Assembly (NCBI RefSeq): GCF_003726095.1
Contig: NZ_CP026031.1
Location: 1 to 64,000 of the forward strand
Direction: 5' to 3'
Origin: Niallia circulans
Lineage (GTDB): Bacteria; Bacillota; Bacilli; Bacillales; Cytobacillaceae
DNA length: 64,000 nt
Shown piece after piece: positions 34,677 to 43,670 of this stretch. Positions within the stretch are counted from its first letter, which is position 1. Every line of letters starts with the position of its first letter. The notes beneath the pieces were generated by a model. It was not told the DNA's origin. It saw nothing but the letters and a program-made list of their open reading frames with translations, and searched no databases. A program made the position numbers and the translations under genes.

Positions 34677-36896
34677 ATGAAACAAAGTTTACTAAAGGCA
34701 GAGCTGTCCTCTATTTTTAAAAATAAAATGGTGCTGATCTCTGTTATCGCTATTGTGTTTGTTCCAATACTATATGCAGGTATTTATTTATGGGCCTTCT
34801 GGGATCCTTATGGAAACTTAGACAAATTGCCTGTTGCTGTTGTAAATGAAGATACAGGGACAGAGATGAATGGAAAATCATTAGATATCGGAAAAGATTT
34901 AGTAGAAAATTTAAAGGATAGCGAAGACTTTAATTTTAAATTTGTCGATAAAGAAACTGGTTATAAAAATTTAGAAAATCAGAAGTATTATATGCTGATA
35001 GAAATTCCAAAAGATTTTTCAAATAATGCGACAACATTGCTTGAAGATAATCCACAAAAATTGGACCTGAAATATGTTTCTAATCCAGGATATAATTTTA
35101 TTTCTTCTCAAATAGGCAATTCCGCAATTGAAAAAATAAAGCAAGGTGTTAGTAAAGAAGTGACAGAAACTTATGCGGAATCTATTTTTGAAAATATTAC
35201 GAAAATGTCAGACGGCTTAAAAACAGCAAGTAATGGTGCAAAAGATTTAAAAGATGGAACAGATAAAGTAAAGTCGGGTACCGAAGAAGTGTATAAAAAT
35301 CTAGAAACACTTGCTGAAAAGTCTATACAATTTTCTGATGGTGTTAATAGTGCTAATAATGGAGTGAAAGAGCTCGCCAATGGAGCAGATGATTTAAATC
35401 AAGGATTAACGCAATTGCAATCAGCCCAAGGGAAATTAAATGATGCTGCACAGAAATTGCAAGGGGGAGACCAGGCAATTCTTGATGGTGTTTCGCAAGC
35501 GAAAGATGGAATCAACACAGTTAAAGCCAATATTCCTTCGTTAATTGAAGGGACAAATAAGCTGCAAACAGGCTCCAATACTTTAACGCAAGGCTTAACA
35601 GACTGGAGCGATAAATCAGCACAATTAGCTGCTGGAGCTAATCAGTTGCATGAAGGTGCAACAACCTTACAGGAAACAGTTAATGCGATAATGCCTATGC
35701 TGCAAGGGTTACCAGAAGAAAATAAGCAACAGCTTGTAGCAGCACTTAAAGGGTTGGTGGATGGCAGTTCTTCCATTGCCACCAATACAAAAGCGTTAAG
35801 TCAAGCAGCAGACCAGCTGGCAGCCGGCGGAACAAGCTTGTCTAATGGCATAACAGACTTAAATAAAGGGCAAAAACAATTGCAAACAGGCATTAATCAG
35901 CTGAGTGATGGAAGCAGCCAGCTAGAAAATGGGGTAAAACAGCAGGTAGCTGGTCAGGAACAATTTGTAGCTGGTATGAATAAGTATGCTTCTGAATTCG
36001 CAAAAGCTGTTAATGGTTCTACTAAATTATCCACTGGTGCAAACACCTTAGTATCAGGAATGAATACACTTGCAACAGGATCGAATGCTTTATCAGATGG
36101 AACCGATTTGCTAAAAGACGGATCAAAAAAATTGGTAAATGGAACATCTTCTTTATTAGATGGAAGCAAGGAGCTTTCGTCTAAATTATCAGACGGAGCT
36201 GAGGAAGCAAGTTCCATCCATTCTGATGAAAAAACATATGACATGATAGCAGAACCAATCTTAGTTGACCAAGATAAAGTATCGGATGTGCCAAACTATG
36301 GAACAGGCTTAGCGCCATATTTCATTTCGCTAGGACTATTTGTTGGTGCATTAATGCTCTCTATTGTGTTCTCTTTTGCAGAACCAGAAGAACAGCCGAA
36401 AAGTGGAATTCGTTGGTTCTTAAGCAAAACGATTATTTTGATTGGGGTAGGAATCTTACAGGCTTTAGTTGCCTGCTTTGTGTTGCTAGTCATCTTAGGA
36501 ATGGAAGTGGAAAGTGTACCATTATTTATCCTATTTACTATTCTAACTAGTTTAGTATTTTTCTCGATTATTCAATTTTTGGTTACTTTATTTGGAAATC
36601 CAGGACGATTTATTATTGTCATCATCATGATTTTCCAATTAACAACTAGTGCGGGTACTTTCCCGTTAGAGTTAATACCAAATGTTTTACAACATATTCA
36701 CAATCTCTTGCCAATGTCTTATTCAGTAGCTGGATTAAAAGCTGTTATCTCTACTGGGGATATGGACTTTATGTGGCATAATGCAGAGATTCTTGGTATT
36801 TATCCACTTATATTCTTTGCGGGTACAGCTGCTTACTTTATTTTTAAATACAAACGGTATTATACAAATAAGGAAGTAGAAGTAACGGTAGAATAA
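34677..36896 (+). CDS. yhgE: YhgE/Pip family membrane protein
   Basis: A 739-residue protein: one N-terminal membrane helix (about residues 20-40) with the Pip signature WDPYGNLDKLPVAVVNEDTGT just after it, a long extracytoplasmic region made of repeating helices with L-x2-G-x3-L spacing (about residues 170-520), and five to six C-terminal helices of ABC-2/RND-like type. The family includes phage-infection protein receptors and type VII-linked YueB-like proteins; exporter or receptor function is unproven. ATG at 34677 follows GGAGGGAATTAT. Regulated probably by YhgD. Confidence 0.9.
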   Translation: MKQSLLKAELSSIFKNKMVLISVIAIVFVPILYAGIYLWAFWDPYGNLDKLPVAVVNEDTGTEMNGKSLDIGKDLVENLKDSEDFNFKFVDKETGYKNLENQKYYMLIEIPKDFSNNATTLLEDNPQKLDLKYVSNPGYNFISSQIGNSAIEKIKQGVSKEVTETYAESIFENITKMSDGLKTASNGAKDLKDGTDKVKSGTEEVYKNLETLAEKSIQFSDGVNSANNGVKELANGADDLNQGLTQLQSAQGKLNDAAQKLQGGDQAILDGVSQAKDGINTVKANIPSLIEGTNKLQTGSNTLTQGLTDWSDKSAQLAAGANQLHEGATTLQETVNAIMPMLQGLPEENKQQLVAALKGLVDGSSSIATNTKALSQAADQLAAGGTSLSNGITDLNKGQKQLQTGINQLSDGSSQLENGVKQQVAGQEQFVAGMNKYASEFAKAVNGSTKLSTGANTLVSGMNTLATGSNALSDGTDLLKDGSKKLVNGTSSLLDGSKELSSKLSDGAEEASSIHSDEKTYDMIAEPILVDQDKVSDVPNYGTGLAPYFISLGLFVGALMLSIVFSFAEPEEQPKSGIRWFLSKTIILIGVGILQALVACFVLLVILGMEVESVPLFILFTILTSLVFFSIIQFLVTLFGNPGRFIIVIIMIFQLTTSAGTFPLELIPNVLQHIHNLLPMSYSVAGLKAVISTGDMDFMWHNAEILGIYPLIFFAGTAAYFIFKYKRYYTNKEVEVTVE

Positions 36897-36900
36897 TTTG

Positions 36901-36990
36901 AAAAAGCTGCTAACTTTACTCTTCTTAAGTCACATCTATTGTGCGAAGCCTTGATAGAGTGTGGGGAAGATACATAGTTGCAGCTTTTTT
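36901..36990 (+). terminator. Large structured terminator of yhgE
   Basis: AAAAAGCTGC/GCAGCTTTTTT closes a roughly 70-base loop that itself folds: TCTTC/GAAGA, CACA/TGTG and TCTAT/ATAGA nest in register. The whole forms a long interrupted hairpin, larger than other terminators in the window. Confidence 0.7.
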
Positions 36991-37147
36991 GTGCTTAAAA
37001 TATCACTCCATTTCTTAAACTTTGCCAATTCTATGAAAAAAGTACAAATGAAGTGATTATTTCCCGTTTTTTCGTTATAGTATAAAAGGGTAATTAAATT
37101 CGGGAAAATTGGATATAATTCTACAAAATTATAAGGGGTGTCTTTTT

Positions 37148-38137
37148 ATGCTGTTTATAGATAATAAAGGGATAACAGATCCACGCATTAATCTAGCAAT
37201 TGAAGAGTATGCTTTGAAAAACTTAGACATAAATGAAACGTATCTTTTATTTTATATAAATGAACCTTCTATCATTATTGGGAAAAACCAGAATACGATA
37301 GAAGAAATTAATACTGATTATGTAGAATCAAATGACATACATGTTGTTAGAAGATTATCTGGTGGCGGTGCCGTCTATCATGACTTAGGTAATTTAAGTT
37401 ATAGCTTTATTACAAAAGATGACGGGAATAGCTTCCATAACTTTAGAAAGTTCACTGAGCCTGTTGTTCAAGCACTTAAAAGCATGGGAGTAAATGCTGA
37501 ATTAAGTGGTCGTAATGATCTTCTTGCTGAAGGTAGAAAAATTTCTGGCAATGCACAATTTTCTACAAGAGGAAGAATGTTTACGCATGGAACATTATTA
37601 TTTGATTCTGAAATGGATCATATTGTGTCAGCATTAAAAGTGAAAAAAGACAAAATTGAATCTAAAGGGATCAAATCAGTAAGAAGCAGAGTAGCGAATA
37701 TTACTGAATTTCTTCCAGAAAAAATATCTATTCAAGAATTTCGCAGCCTATTATTAAGCTATCTCTTCGATGGGGAAGAGAATATTCAAGAATATGTCTT
37801 AACAGCAGAGGATTGGGAAAAAATTCATCAATTATCTAAAGAAAGATATCAAAACTGGGATTGGAATTATGGTAAATCTCCTAAATTCAATTTACAGCAT
37901 TCTCATCGTTTCCCAGTCGGTCAAATCGATGTAAGATTTGATGTAGTAAAAGGAATTGTGAAAAACTGCAAAATTTATGGTGATTTCTTTGGAGTTGGCG
38001 ATGTAGAAGATATTGAAAAACGACTGATTGGGGTCCGCTATGATCGCTCCGAATTAGAAAAGGCATTAGACGACATTTCCATTAAGCATTATTTTGGAAA
38101 TGTGACAAAAGAAGATTTTCTGCAATTGATTTATTGA
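37148..38137 (+). CDS. lplJ: Lipoate-protein ligase LplJ
   Basis: A 329-residue ligase (B. subtilis LplJ 331). Motifs are EPSIIIGKNQNT, VRRLSGGGAVYHDLGNLSYSF (RRxSGGGAV[YF]HD) and GRKISGNAQ with the lysine that contacts lipoyl-AMP. It attaches exogenous lipoate or octanoate to GcvH, E2 subunits and related proteins. ATG at 37148 follows AAGGGGTGTCTTTTT; the upstream extension from 37109 is not supported. Confidence 0.93.
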   Translation: MLFIDNKGITDPRINLAIEEYALKNLDINETYLLFYINEPSIIIGKNQNTIEEINTDYVESNDIHVVRRLSGGGAVYHDLGNLSYSFITKDDGNSFHNFRKFTEPVVQALKSMGVNAELSGRNDLLAEGRKISGNAQFSTRGRMFTHGTLLFDSEMDHIVSALKVKKDKIESKGIKSVRSRVANITEFLPEKISIQEFRSLLLSYLFDGEENIQEYVLTAEDWEKIHQLSKERYQNWDWNYGKSPKFNLQHSHRFPVGQIDVRFDVVKGIVKNCKIYGDFFGVGDVEDIEKRLIGVRYDRSELEKALDDISIKHYFGNVTKEDFLQLIY

Positions 38138-38151
38138 TGAGATAGAAGAAT

Positions 38152-38206
38152 AAAAAAAAGCATCTTAAATGATAGGAGGTATCTTATTATTTTAGATGCT
38201 TTTTTT
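38152..38206 (+). terminator. Terminator of lplJ
   Basis: AAAAAAAGCATCTtAAAT pairs with ATTTtAGATGCTTTTTTT across an 18-base loop, with a long T run. Confidence 0.85.
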
Positions 38207-38360
38207 GTTCTTTTTAGAAAGTGGAAGTGAAATGGAGTCGCTGGACACGCTTTTGCCAAAGGTAAAATAAATAGCAAAAATATCTCCTTTTAGTTCTAAA
38301 ACAATCCTTTTTGGACTACTTATTAATAATAGGTTGTACTAGGCAGGCAGGAGGGAGATT

Positions 38361-39638
38361 ATGACTAGAAAAATTGGCTTTTATGCAGTAGTTGCCTATG
38401 TGTTATATGGTTTGTTTTTTTATTGGTATTTATTTCAATATACTAGTCCAGCTTTGCCCTTTGAATATCAAGGTTCTCAAGCAGATCCAAGTACTTTTTT
38501 AAATAGCAGAGAATTGGTATTAAGTGAAGAATATTCACGGGTAAGGAACTTCTTGTTTTTTATTTCTACACCATTTGAATGGCTTTTTTACTTATTTGTT
38601 TTGTTATTTGGCTTTTCCAAAGTATTTAAAAAATGGGGAGAGGCTTCTGCGAAATATAAGTCGATGCAAACGGCTATTTACTTATTCTGGCTGAATATTA
38701 CTGCCTTTATCATCACCTTTCCACTTAGTTATATTAGTTACTCTGTATCAAAAACCTATCATATTTCTACTCAAAGCTTTCCTTCTTGGATGAAGGATCA
38801 ATTTATTGATTTTTGGGTGAATTATGTCATTCTGTTTCTTATTGTTTCCGTTTTATACTGGCTAATGAACAAGAGTCAAAAGAGATGGTGGCTTTATGCC
38901 TGGGTTCTATCCATTCCTTTTACCTTATTTCTCACGTTTATTCAGCCTGTCGTCATTGATCCGCTATACAATGATTTCACTCCTTTAAAGGATAAAGAAT
39001 TAGAGGCAGAGATATTGAAGCTTGCGAGTGCTTCTGACATTCCAGCCGATCATGTTTTTGAAGTAAATATGTCAGATAAAACGAGTGCATTAAATGCTTA
39101 TGTTACTGGAATAGGGAGCAATGCAAGAATTGTGCTGTGGGATACTAGTTTAAAGGAATTAGAGAATGACGAAATTTTATTTGTAATGGCACATGAAATG
39201 GCTCATTATGTAGAAAAACATATTTATATAGGATTAGGTATCTCCTTATTTACATCTTTATTTGGTTTATATTTTATTTATAAATTGCTGCACTGGATTG
39301 TAAATAGATGGGGGGCAGCACTTAAAATTGCAAAAGTAGAGGATATACAATCCTTTCCTTTAATTCTTTTATTAACTTCCATGCTGCTATTTACTGTAAA
39401 CCCATTAACTAATGTCATTTCAAGATATGAGGAAAAAAGAGCTGATCACTATGCGGTCGAATTAACAGAAAATCCAGAGGCTGGTATTGTGACATTTCAA
39501 GAGCTAGCAAAAACGGGACTGAGTGAAGTAAATCCACCTTTATTGGTGAAAATATTCCGCTATAGCCACCCGACGATGCTGGAGAGAATTAGTAAATTGG
39601 AAGAAGAAAGCATTCGATTACAAAATCAGAAAAAATAA
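38361..39638 (+). CDS. yhfN: M48 family metalloprotease YhfN (Ste24-like)
   Basis: A 425-residue membrane zinc protease of the CAAX prenyl protease 1 (Ste24) type. It has about seven helices, the NAYVTGIG loop, the zinc motif H278-E-M-A-H282 (MAHEMAHYVEKH), and the third zinc ligand in NVISRYEEKRADHYAVEL. Length equals B. subtilis YhfN. The start has GGAGGGAGATT. Physiological substrates are unknown. Confidence 0.9.
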   Translation: MTRKIGFYAVVAYVLYGLFFYWYLFQYTSPALPFEYQGSQADPSTFLNSRELVLSEEYSRVRNFLFFISTPFEWLFYLFVLLFGFSKVFKKWGEASAKYKSMQTAIYLFWLNITAFIITFPLSYISYSVSKTYHISTQSFPSWMKDQFIDFWVNYVILFLIVSVLYWLMNKSQKRWWLYAWVLSIPFTLFLTFIQPVVIDPLYNDFTPLKDKELEAEILKLASASDIPADHVFEVNMSDKTSALNAYVTGIGSNARIVLWDTSLKELENDEILFVMAHEMAHYVEKHIYIGLGISLFTSLFGLYFIYKLLHWIVNRWGAALKIAKVEDIQSFPLILLLTSMLLFTVNPLTNVISRYEEKRADHYAVELTENPEAGIVTFQELAKTGLSEVNPPLLVKIFRYSHPTMLERISKLEEESIRLQNQKK

Positions 39639-39651
39639 TAATACAAAAATA

Positions 39652-39719
39652 AAGGATGACTCAAAGAGTTTAATCATCGTAGTGATTAGGCTCTTTGGGA
39701 CATCCTTTGGCTTTATTTA
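39652..39719. terminator. Bidirectional terminator between yhfN and the IDEAL gene
   Basis: Three nested stems, AAAGGATG/CATCCTTT, CAAAGAG/CTCTTTG and TAATCA/TGATTA, with T-rich sequence on both sides, lie between convergent genes. Confidence 0.75.
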
Positions 39720-39728
39720 TTGGTATTA

Positions 39729-39959
39729 TCAAGTTCCGAAGCGCTTACATAATAAGTTAAATTCGTTGCTCAGTTCGTTAAATGTTTTTCTGTCATGTTC
39801 ATCAATGGCTTTATCAATCAAGGACATCAAATTTGCTTTTTCATTTTTTAATTGAATTTCAGAAAGCAACATTTCAATATAGAGGTCTTTTACATAAGTA
39901 TTTGTGTTTTTTTTCTGGCCACTTAACTTTGTAAACTCAGTATAGGACTTATCATTCAT
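39729..39959 (-). CDS. IDEAL domain-containing protein
   Basis: A 76-residue protein whose C-terminal half (LYIEMLLSEIQLKNEKANLMSLIDKAIDEHD, ending with DRKTFNELSNEFNLL) is the IDEAL helix-hairpin domain found in small Bacillus regulators. The ATG at 39959 follows CAGGAGGGAAAGACA, clearly better than the upstream frame start. It is divergent from comK. The function is unknown. Confidence 0.8.
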   Translation of the reverse strand: MNDKSYTEFTKLSGQKKNTNTYVKDLYIEMLLSEIQLKNEKANLMSLIDKAIDEHDRKTFNELSNEFNLLCKRFGT

Positions 39960-40146
39960 TGTCTTTCCCTCCTGATGCCTTTTTAATATTATATGGGAAA
40001 AATTGATAATTATCAATTTGTTTTTTTAAAATTATGAAATTTGATTATAAAGTATGTCTATATTCTGAAAAATTATTTTGTCTTAAGATTCATTAGGTAA
40101 AAAGTGCTATTATAGGGGAAGATTACTAAAAAAGGAGGATTTATAG

Positions 40147-40716
40147 TTGGAAGAAAATTATTTAATAGTCGAAAAGTATTATATTAATTATCATACGCTT
40201 GCAGTCTTGCCATACATTGTAGCTAATGGCGATATCTATTCAAAGGTATATGAACATAATAATGTTTTTTTATGCAAACGTAGTCCATTAATGATTGTGA
40301 AAGCAACATGTGGTTATCTGGGAAGTTCTTACGAAGGAAGAAGGGAGGGAACTCGCCAACTAATGACCTATTATCATAAGCTGCCAATTGTAATTGATGA
40401 TTTTAATTCCGTTTATTTTTTTCCCACTCATTCTCCTAGAAATAACAATTGTGCATGGATTTCTCTTCATCATATTCTTGATACAAAAAAAATAGAAGCC
40501 TCTAAAGTGAGAATAACATTTCAAAATTTGCAAAGTGTAGAAATAGGGGTTTCGCTCTATACCCTAAGAAATCAAATAATGCGGACGAACTCTCTTAAAA
40601 CATTACAGCGTTATAATCATGAAGCAAGTATTAATCCTAAGTTAACATATAAAAGTTTACTGGTGGATAAACAAAAAAAATTAGCAGAAGCTCAAGGGAT
40701 GTATAAAAAAAAGTAG
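40147..40716 (+). CDS. comK: Competence transcription factor ComK
   Basis: A 189-residue protein matching ComK over its length (B. subtilis 192): YLIVEKYYINYHTLAVLP, a CKRSPLMIVKATCGYLGSSYEGRREGTRQL core, and KLPIVIDDFNSVYFFPTHSP. ComK is the master activator of DNA-uptake genes. The TTG start has AAAGGAGGATTTATAG. The upstream region holds an extended -10 TGCTATTAT and one imperfect K-box-like AAAA-N5-TTTG; a full autoregulatory pair of K-boxes is not evident. Confidence 0.95.
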   Translation: MEENYLIVEKYYINYHTLAVLPYIVANGDIYSKVYEHNNVFLCKRSPLMIVKATCGYLGSSYEGRREGTRQLMTYYHKLPIVIDDFNSVYFFPTHSPRNNNCAWISLHHILDTKKIEASKVRITFQNLQSVEIGVSLYTLRNQIMRTNSLKTLQRYNHEASINPKLTYKSLLVDKQKKLAEAQGMYKKK

Positions 40717-40749
40717 GATAGCAATTTAATCTTTTTTTATTTGTTTTTG

Positions 40750-41115
40750 TTAGCTAATAGTAAACCTTTTGTATAAATAATGCTCTAATAATTCTTGAAC
40801 TTTATTGCGAAGGCGGGGGTTAAAGTAGTTATGATATTCTTCATAGCCGTTATAAATAAATAAAAACATGGTAAATGCTTCATCACGATTTACTTCTTGA
40901 ATCTTCATTGTATGCTTATACATATAACTCTTCGTTTTTTTTAACTCCGATTGTACTACTTTCATTGCATTTTCGAGTAGATCTATATAAGGTTGTTTTA
41001 ATTTTAAATTACTTATTTTGATGACCTGCAGATCTCGATTAAGTATTGTTAAAAGCATAGGAAGATAAATAGCTTTTTCCATAACATCTCTTTCTATTTC
41101 AGGAATTCTTGTCAT
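40750..41115 (-). CDS. yhjD: YhjD-like helical protein (putative SOS gene)
   Basis: A 121-residue helical protein without a named domain. Size, composition, place between comK and yhjE/sipV, and the LexA-like box 30 bases upstream agree with B. subtilis YhjD, which I recall as a LexA-regulated gene of unknown function. No catalytic motif is visible. The ATG has AAGGGGTAACGAGT upstream. It faces comK convergently. Confidence 0.65.
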   Translation of the reverse strand: MTRIPEIERDVMEKAIYLPMLLTILNRDLQVIKISNLKLKQPYIDLLENAMKVVQSELKKTKSYMYKHTMKIQEVNRDEAFTMFLFIYNGYEEYHNYFNPRLRNKVQELLEHYLYKRFTIS

Positions 41116-41144
41116 ACTCGTTACCCCTTTCCTTTAACATAAAC

Positions 41145-41158
41145 AGAACGTTTGTTCT
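41145..41158. promoter_or_regulatory. LexA (DinR)-like box upstream of yhjD
   Basis: AGAACGTTTGTTCT has the invariant GAAC-N4-GTTC core of the Bacillus SOS box, with A/T instead of C/G at the edges. It is embedded in a longer symmetry ATAAACAGA ... TCTGTTTAT. It lies 30 bases before the yhjD start. Confidence 0.7.
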
Positions 41159-41362
41159 CTGTTTATGATAATACCTTTTTTATTTCCTATTTTCAAGTGA
41201 ATAATGATAATTTTAGAGTGGCTTACAGAATTGCTTCAATAATTGTACAAAGCTCCCTTGCTATCTTTGATAAAATATAAAAGAAAAAAGACAGCTTAAG
41301 AAGGGAAAAGTATTTCAGTTGTCGAAATATATAACTACTTTAATTAAGAAAGGAAGATGGAA

Positions 41363-43342
41363 GTGAAAGAAAGTAAAAGAATAAATGCAGAAGATTTGTA
41401 TGAATTAAATTCTGTGGTGGATCCTCAAGTAAAAGGGGAAGAGTGTTTGTATGTAGTCACTTCCATTTGCCAAGAGACTGATAAGTATTATTCCAATATT
41501 TATTATAAAGATCTAAACACACTTGAAACAATGCAATGGACGTTTGGAAAACATCAAAATCATTCTCCAAGATGGTCACCGACTGGAGAAGAAATTGTCT
41601 TTATTTCTAATCGTTCTGGAAAAAATCAATTATTTTTATTAAGTAAAAAAGGTGGCGAAGCGGAGCAGCTTACTTATTTAGTGAATGGAGTGAGTAATCC
41701 TGTATGGTCACCTGATGGCACAGAAATAGCTTTTCAATGCCATTTTAAAAAAGGAGAGACAGTAGAAGATAAAGAGATGAAAACAGATGAGAAGGAAGAA
41801 AAGCTCTCTGCTCTAGAGGTGACAAATATGAAATATAAATCAGATGGAAAGGGTTTTTGGGATGGCAGCTATGATCATATCGCTGTCTTAAATATTAAGA
41901 ATAAAACAATCAAACAACTTACTTCTGGAGAAAATAATTATTATTTGCAAAGCTGGTCACCTAATGGTCAATACATAGCAATTAGTGCAGATGAAAGCAA
42001 AGAAAAGGACTTCAGCTTTATCTCTGATATTTATCTCTACAATAGAAAAGAAGAAAGTTGGAAGAAGATAACGGAAGGCAACGGAAATTATGGAAAAGCT
42101 ACATGGACTCCTGATAGTAGAAGATTAGGATTAATAGGGAGTGACAGAGAGTATGAAAATGCCACTCTATCACAGCTATGGGTGTATGAGGTAGAAGCTG
42201 ACTTTCTCCAATGTTTAACACCAGAATGGGATGTGAATGTTGGGGATTATGCAATCGGTGATTTTCAACAGGGAACTGTAACACCTGGTATGCTGTGGGG
42301 AGAGGACAATGAAAGCTTTACCTTTTTAGCAACAGATCATGGAAATACAGTTGTTTATTTTGGAAATACTTCTGGAGCGATCTATCCATCTCTTATTGAT
42401 AACCAGCATGTATATGGCTTATCTACAGGAGGCAGTCTAAAAAAAGCGGTGGTGGCCATTAGTACACCTACACATCCCGGAGATTTATATACATTAAATT
42501 TAGAGACTGGAGAAACTAAGCAAATAACCAATGTAAATAAAGTGTTTGTGGAAACACGAGGATTTTCTGAAGCAGAACCGCTACAATTTACGTCTCGGGA
42601 TGGTTGGGATCTTCATGGGTGGTTAATGAAGCCACAAGGTTTTAAAGAGGGTGAAAAATATCCGATGGTAGTAGAGATTCATGGAGGACCGCATGCAATG
42701 TATGCTAATTCTTATTTTCATGAATTTCAAACATTAACATCCAATGGTTTTGCTGTACTATATATTAATCCGAGAGGAAGCCATGGATATGGACAGCAAT
42801 TTGTAGATGCTGTCCGTGGAGACTATGGTGGAAAGGATTATGAAGACATTATGGATGCCATTGATTATGCAATAGAAACATTTGATTTTATTGATGCTTC
42901 TCGTCTAGCTGTTACAGGAGGAAGCTATGGCGGCTTTATGACAAACTGGATTGTTGGACATACAGACCGTTTCAAGGCAGCTGTTACACAGCGCTCCATC
43001 TCTAATTGGATTAGTTTTTATGGAGTAAGTGATATAGGGTATTACTTCACTGATTGGCAAATAAAAGCAGATTTAAATGATATAGAAACACTGTGGAAGC
43101 ATTCTCCATTAGCCTATGTAAATAACATACAAACACCTTTACTAATATTACATAGTGAAAAAGATTATCGTTGTCCAATTGAACAGGCAGAACAGTTGTT
43201 TATTGCCTTGAAGGTACAAAAGAAAAAAACAAAATTTGTCCGTTTTCCAGAATCAAATCATGAACTTTCCAGAAGTGGCAAACCTGCACTTCGAATAGAG
43301 CGATTAAACTATATTAACAATTGGTTTTTAGAGTACGTATAA
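41363..43342 (+). CDS. S9 family prolyl oligopeptidase-type peptidase (YuxL-like)
   Basis: A 659-residue peptidase with an N-terminal beta-propeller (WSPTGEEIVFISNRSGKNQLF and WSPDGTEIAF type TolB/WD-like blades, residues 1-380) and a C-terminal alpha/beta hydrolase: nucleophile S521 in GGSYGGFM, with HSEKDYRCPIEQAEQ for the Asp and ESNHELSRSG for the His. It closely resembles B. subtilis YuxL. It probably cleaves acylated or short peptides in the cytoplasm. The GTG at 41363 lies eight bases after AAGGA and is preferred to the ATG two codons upstream. Confidence 0.9.
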   Translation: MKESKRINAEDLYELNSVVDPQVKGEECLYVVTSICQETDKYYSNIYYKDLNTLETMQWTFGKHQNHSPRWSPTGEEIVFISNRSGKNQLFLLSKKGGEAEQLTYLVNGVSNPVWSPDGTEIAFQCHFKKGETVEDKEMKTDEKEEKLSALEVTNMKYKSDGKGFWDGSYDHIAVLNIKNKTIKQLTSGENNYYLQSWSPNGQYIAISADESKEKDFSFISDIYLYNRKEESWKKITEGNGNYGKATWTPDSRRLGLIGSDREYENATLSQLWVYEVEADFLQCLTPEWDVNVGDYAIGDFQQGTVTPGMLWGEDNESFTFLATDHGNTVVYFGNTSGAIYPSLIDNQHVYGLSTGGSLKKAVVAISTPTHPGDLYTLNLETGETKQITNVNKVFVETRGFSEAEPLQFTSRDGWDLHGWLMKPQGFKEGEKYPMVVEIHGGPHAMYANSYFHEFQTLTSNGFAVLYINPRGSHGYGQQFVDAVRGDYGGKDYEDIMDAIDYAIETFDFIDASRLAVTGGSYGGFMTNWIVGHTDRFKAAVTQRSISNWISFYGVSDIGYYFTDWQIKADLNDIETLWKHSPLAYVNNIQTPLLILHSEKDYRCPIEQAEQLFIALKVQKKKTKFVRFPESNHELSRSGKPALRIERLNYINNWFLEYV

Positions 43343-43345
43343 TTA

Positions 43346-43387
43346 ATCAATAAAAGAGGGTGCCGTTGGGTGCCCTCTTTTATTGAT
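43346..43387 (+). terminator. Terminator after the S9 peptidase
   Basis: ATCAATAAAAGAGGG/CCCTCTTTTATTGAT, a perfect 15-bp stem with a 12-base loop. Confidence 0.85.
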
Positions 43388-43670
43388 ATGGGATTTTGGA
43401 ATAAATACTTTGATATTAAGAGGAGCGTATATGGAGACAGAGAGAAAAAAGGACAATGTTACCTTGTAATGTAATTTTAAGCAGAAAAAAATGTAGAATG
43501 GAACATTTTTTGATATGATAGTAAAAAGAAAGATAATGACGAAGAAATTAAGGGGCTAGATAAAGCATAGGAATTTACATGGAAAAGAAGGTCTATAAAT
43601 TTTTTACAAAGGCTACAATTAATAATGAAATAATTAAAAAATGAGATTGATATAGAAAGGATTAAAAGAA

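Noticed and set aside
40017..40146. ComK autoregulatory K-box pair upstream of comK
   Set aside because: Only one imperfect AAAA-N5-TTTG was found; a second box at the expected helical spacing is missing.
43433..43471. 12-codon frame beginning METERKKDN in the gap before the LCP gene
   Set aside because: Too short and unconserved-looking despite AGAGGAG upstream; likely chance.
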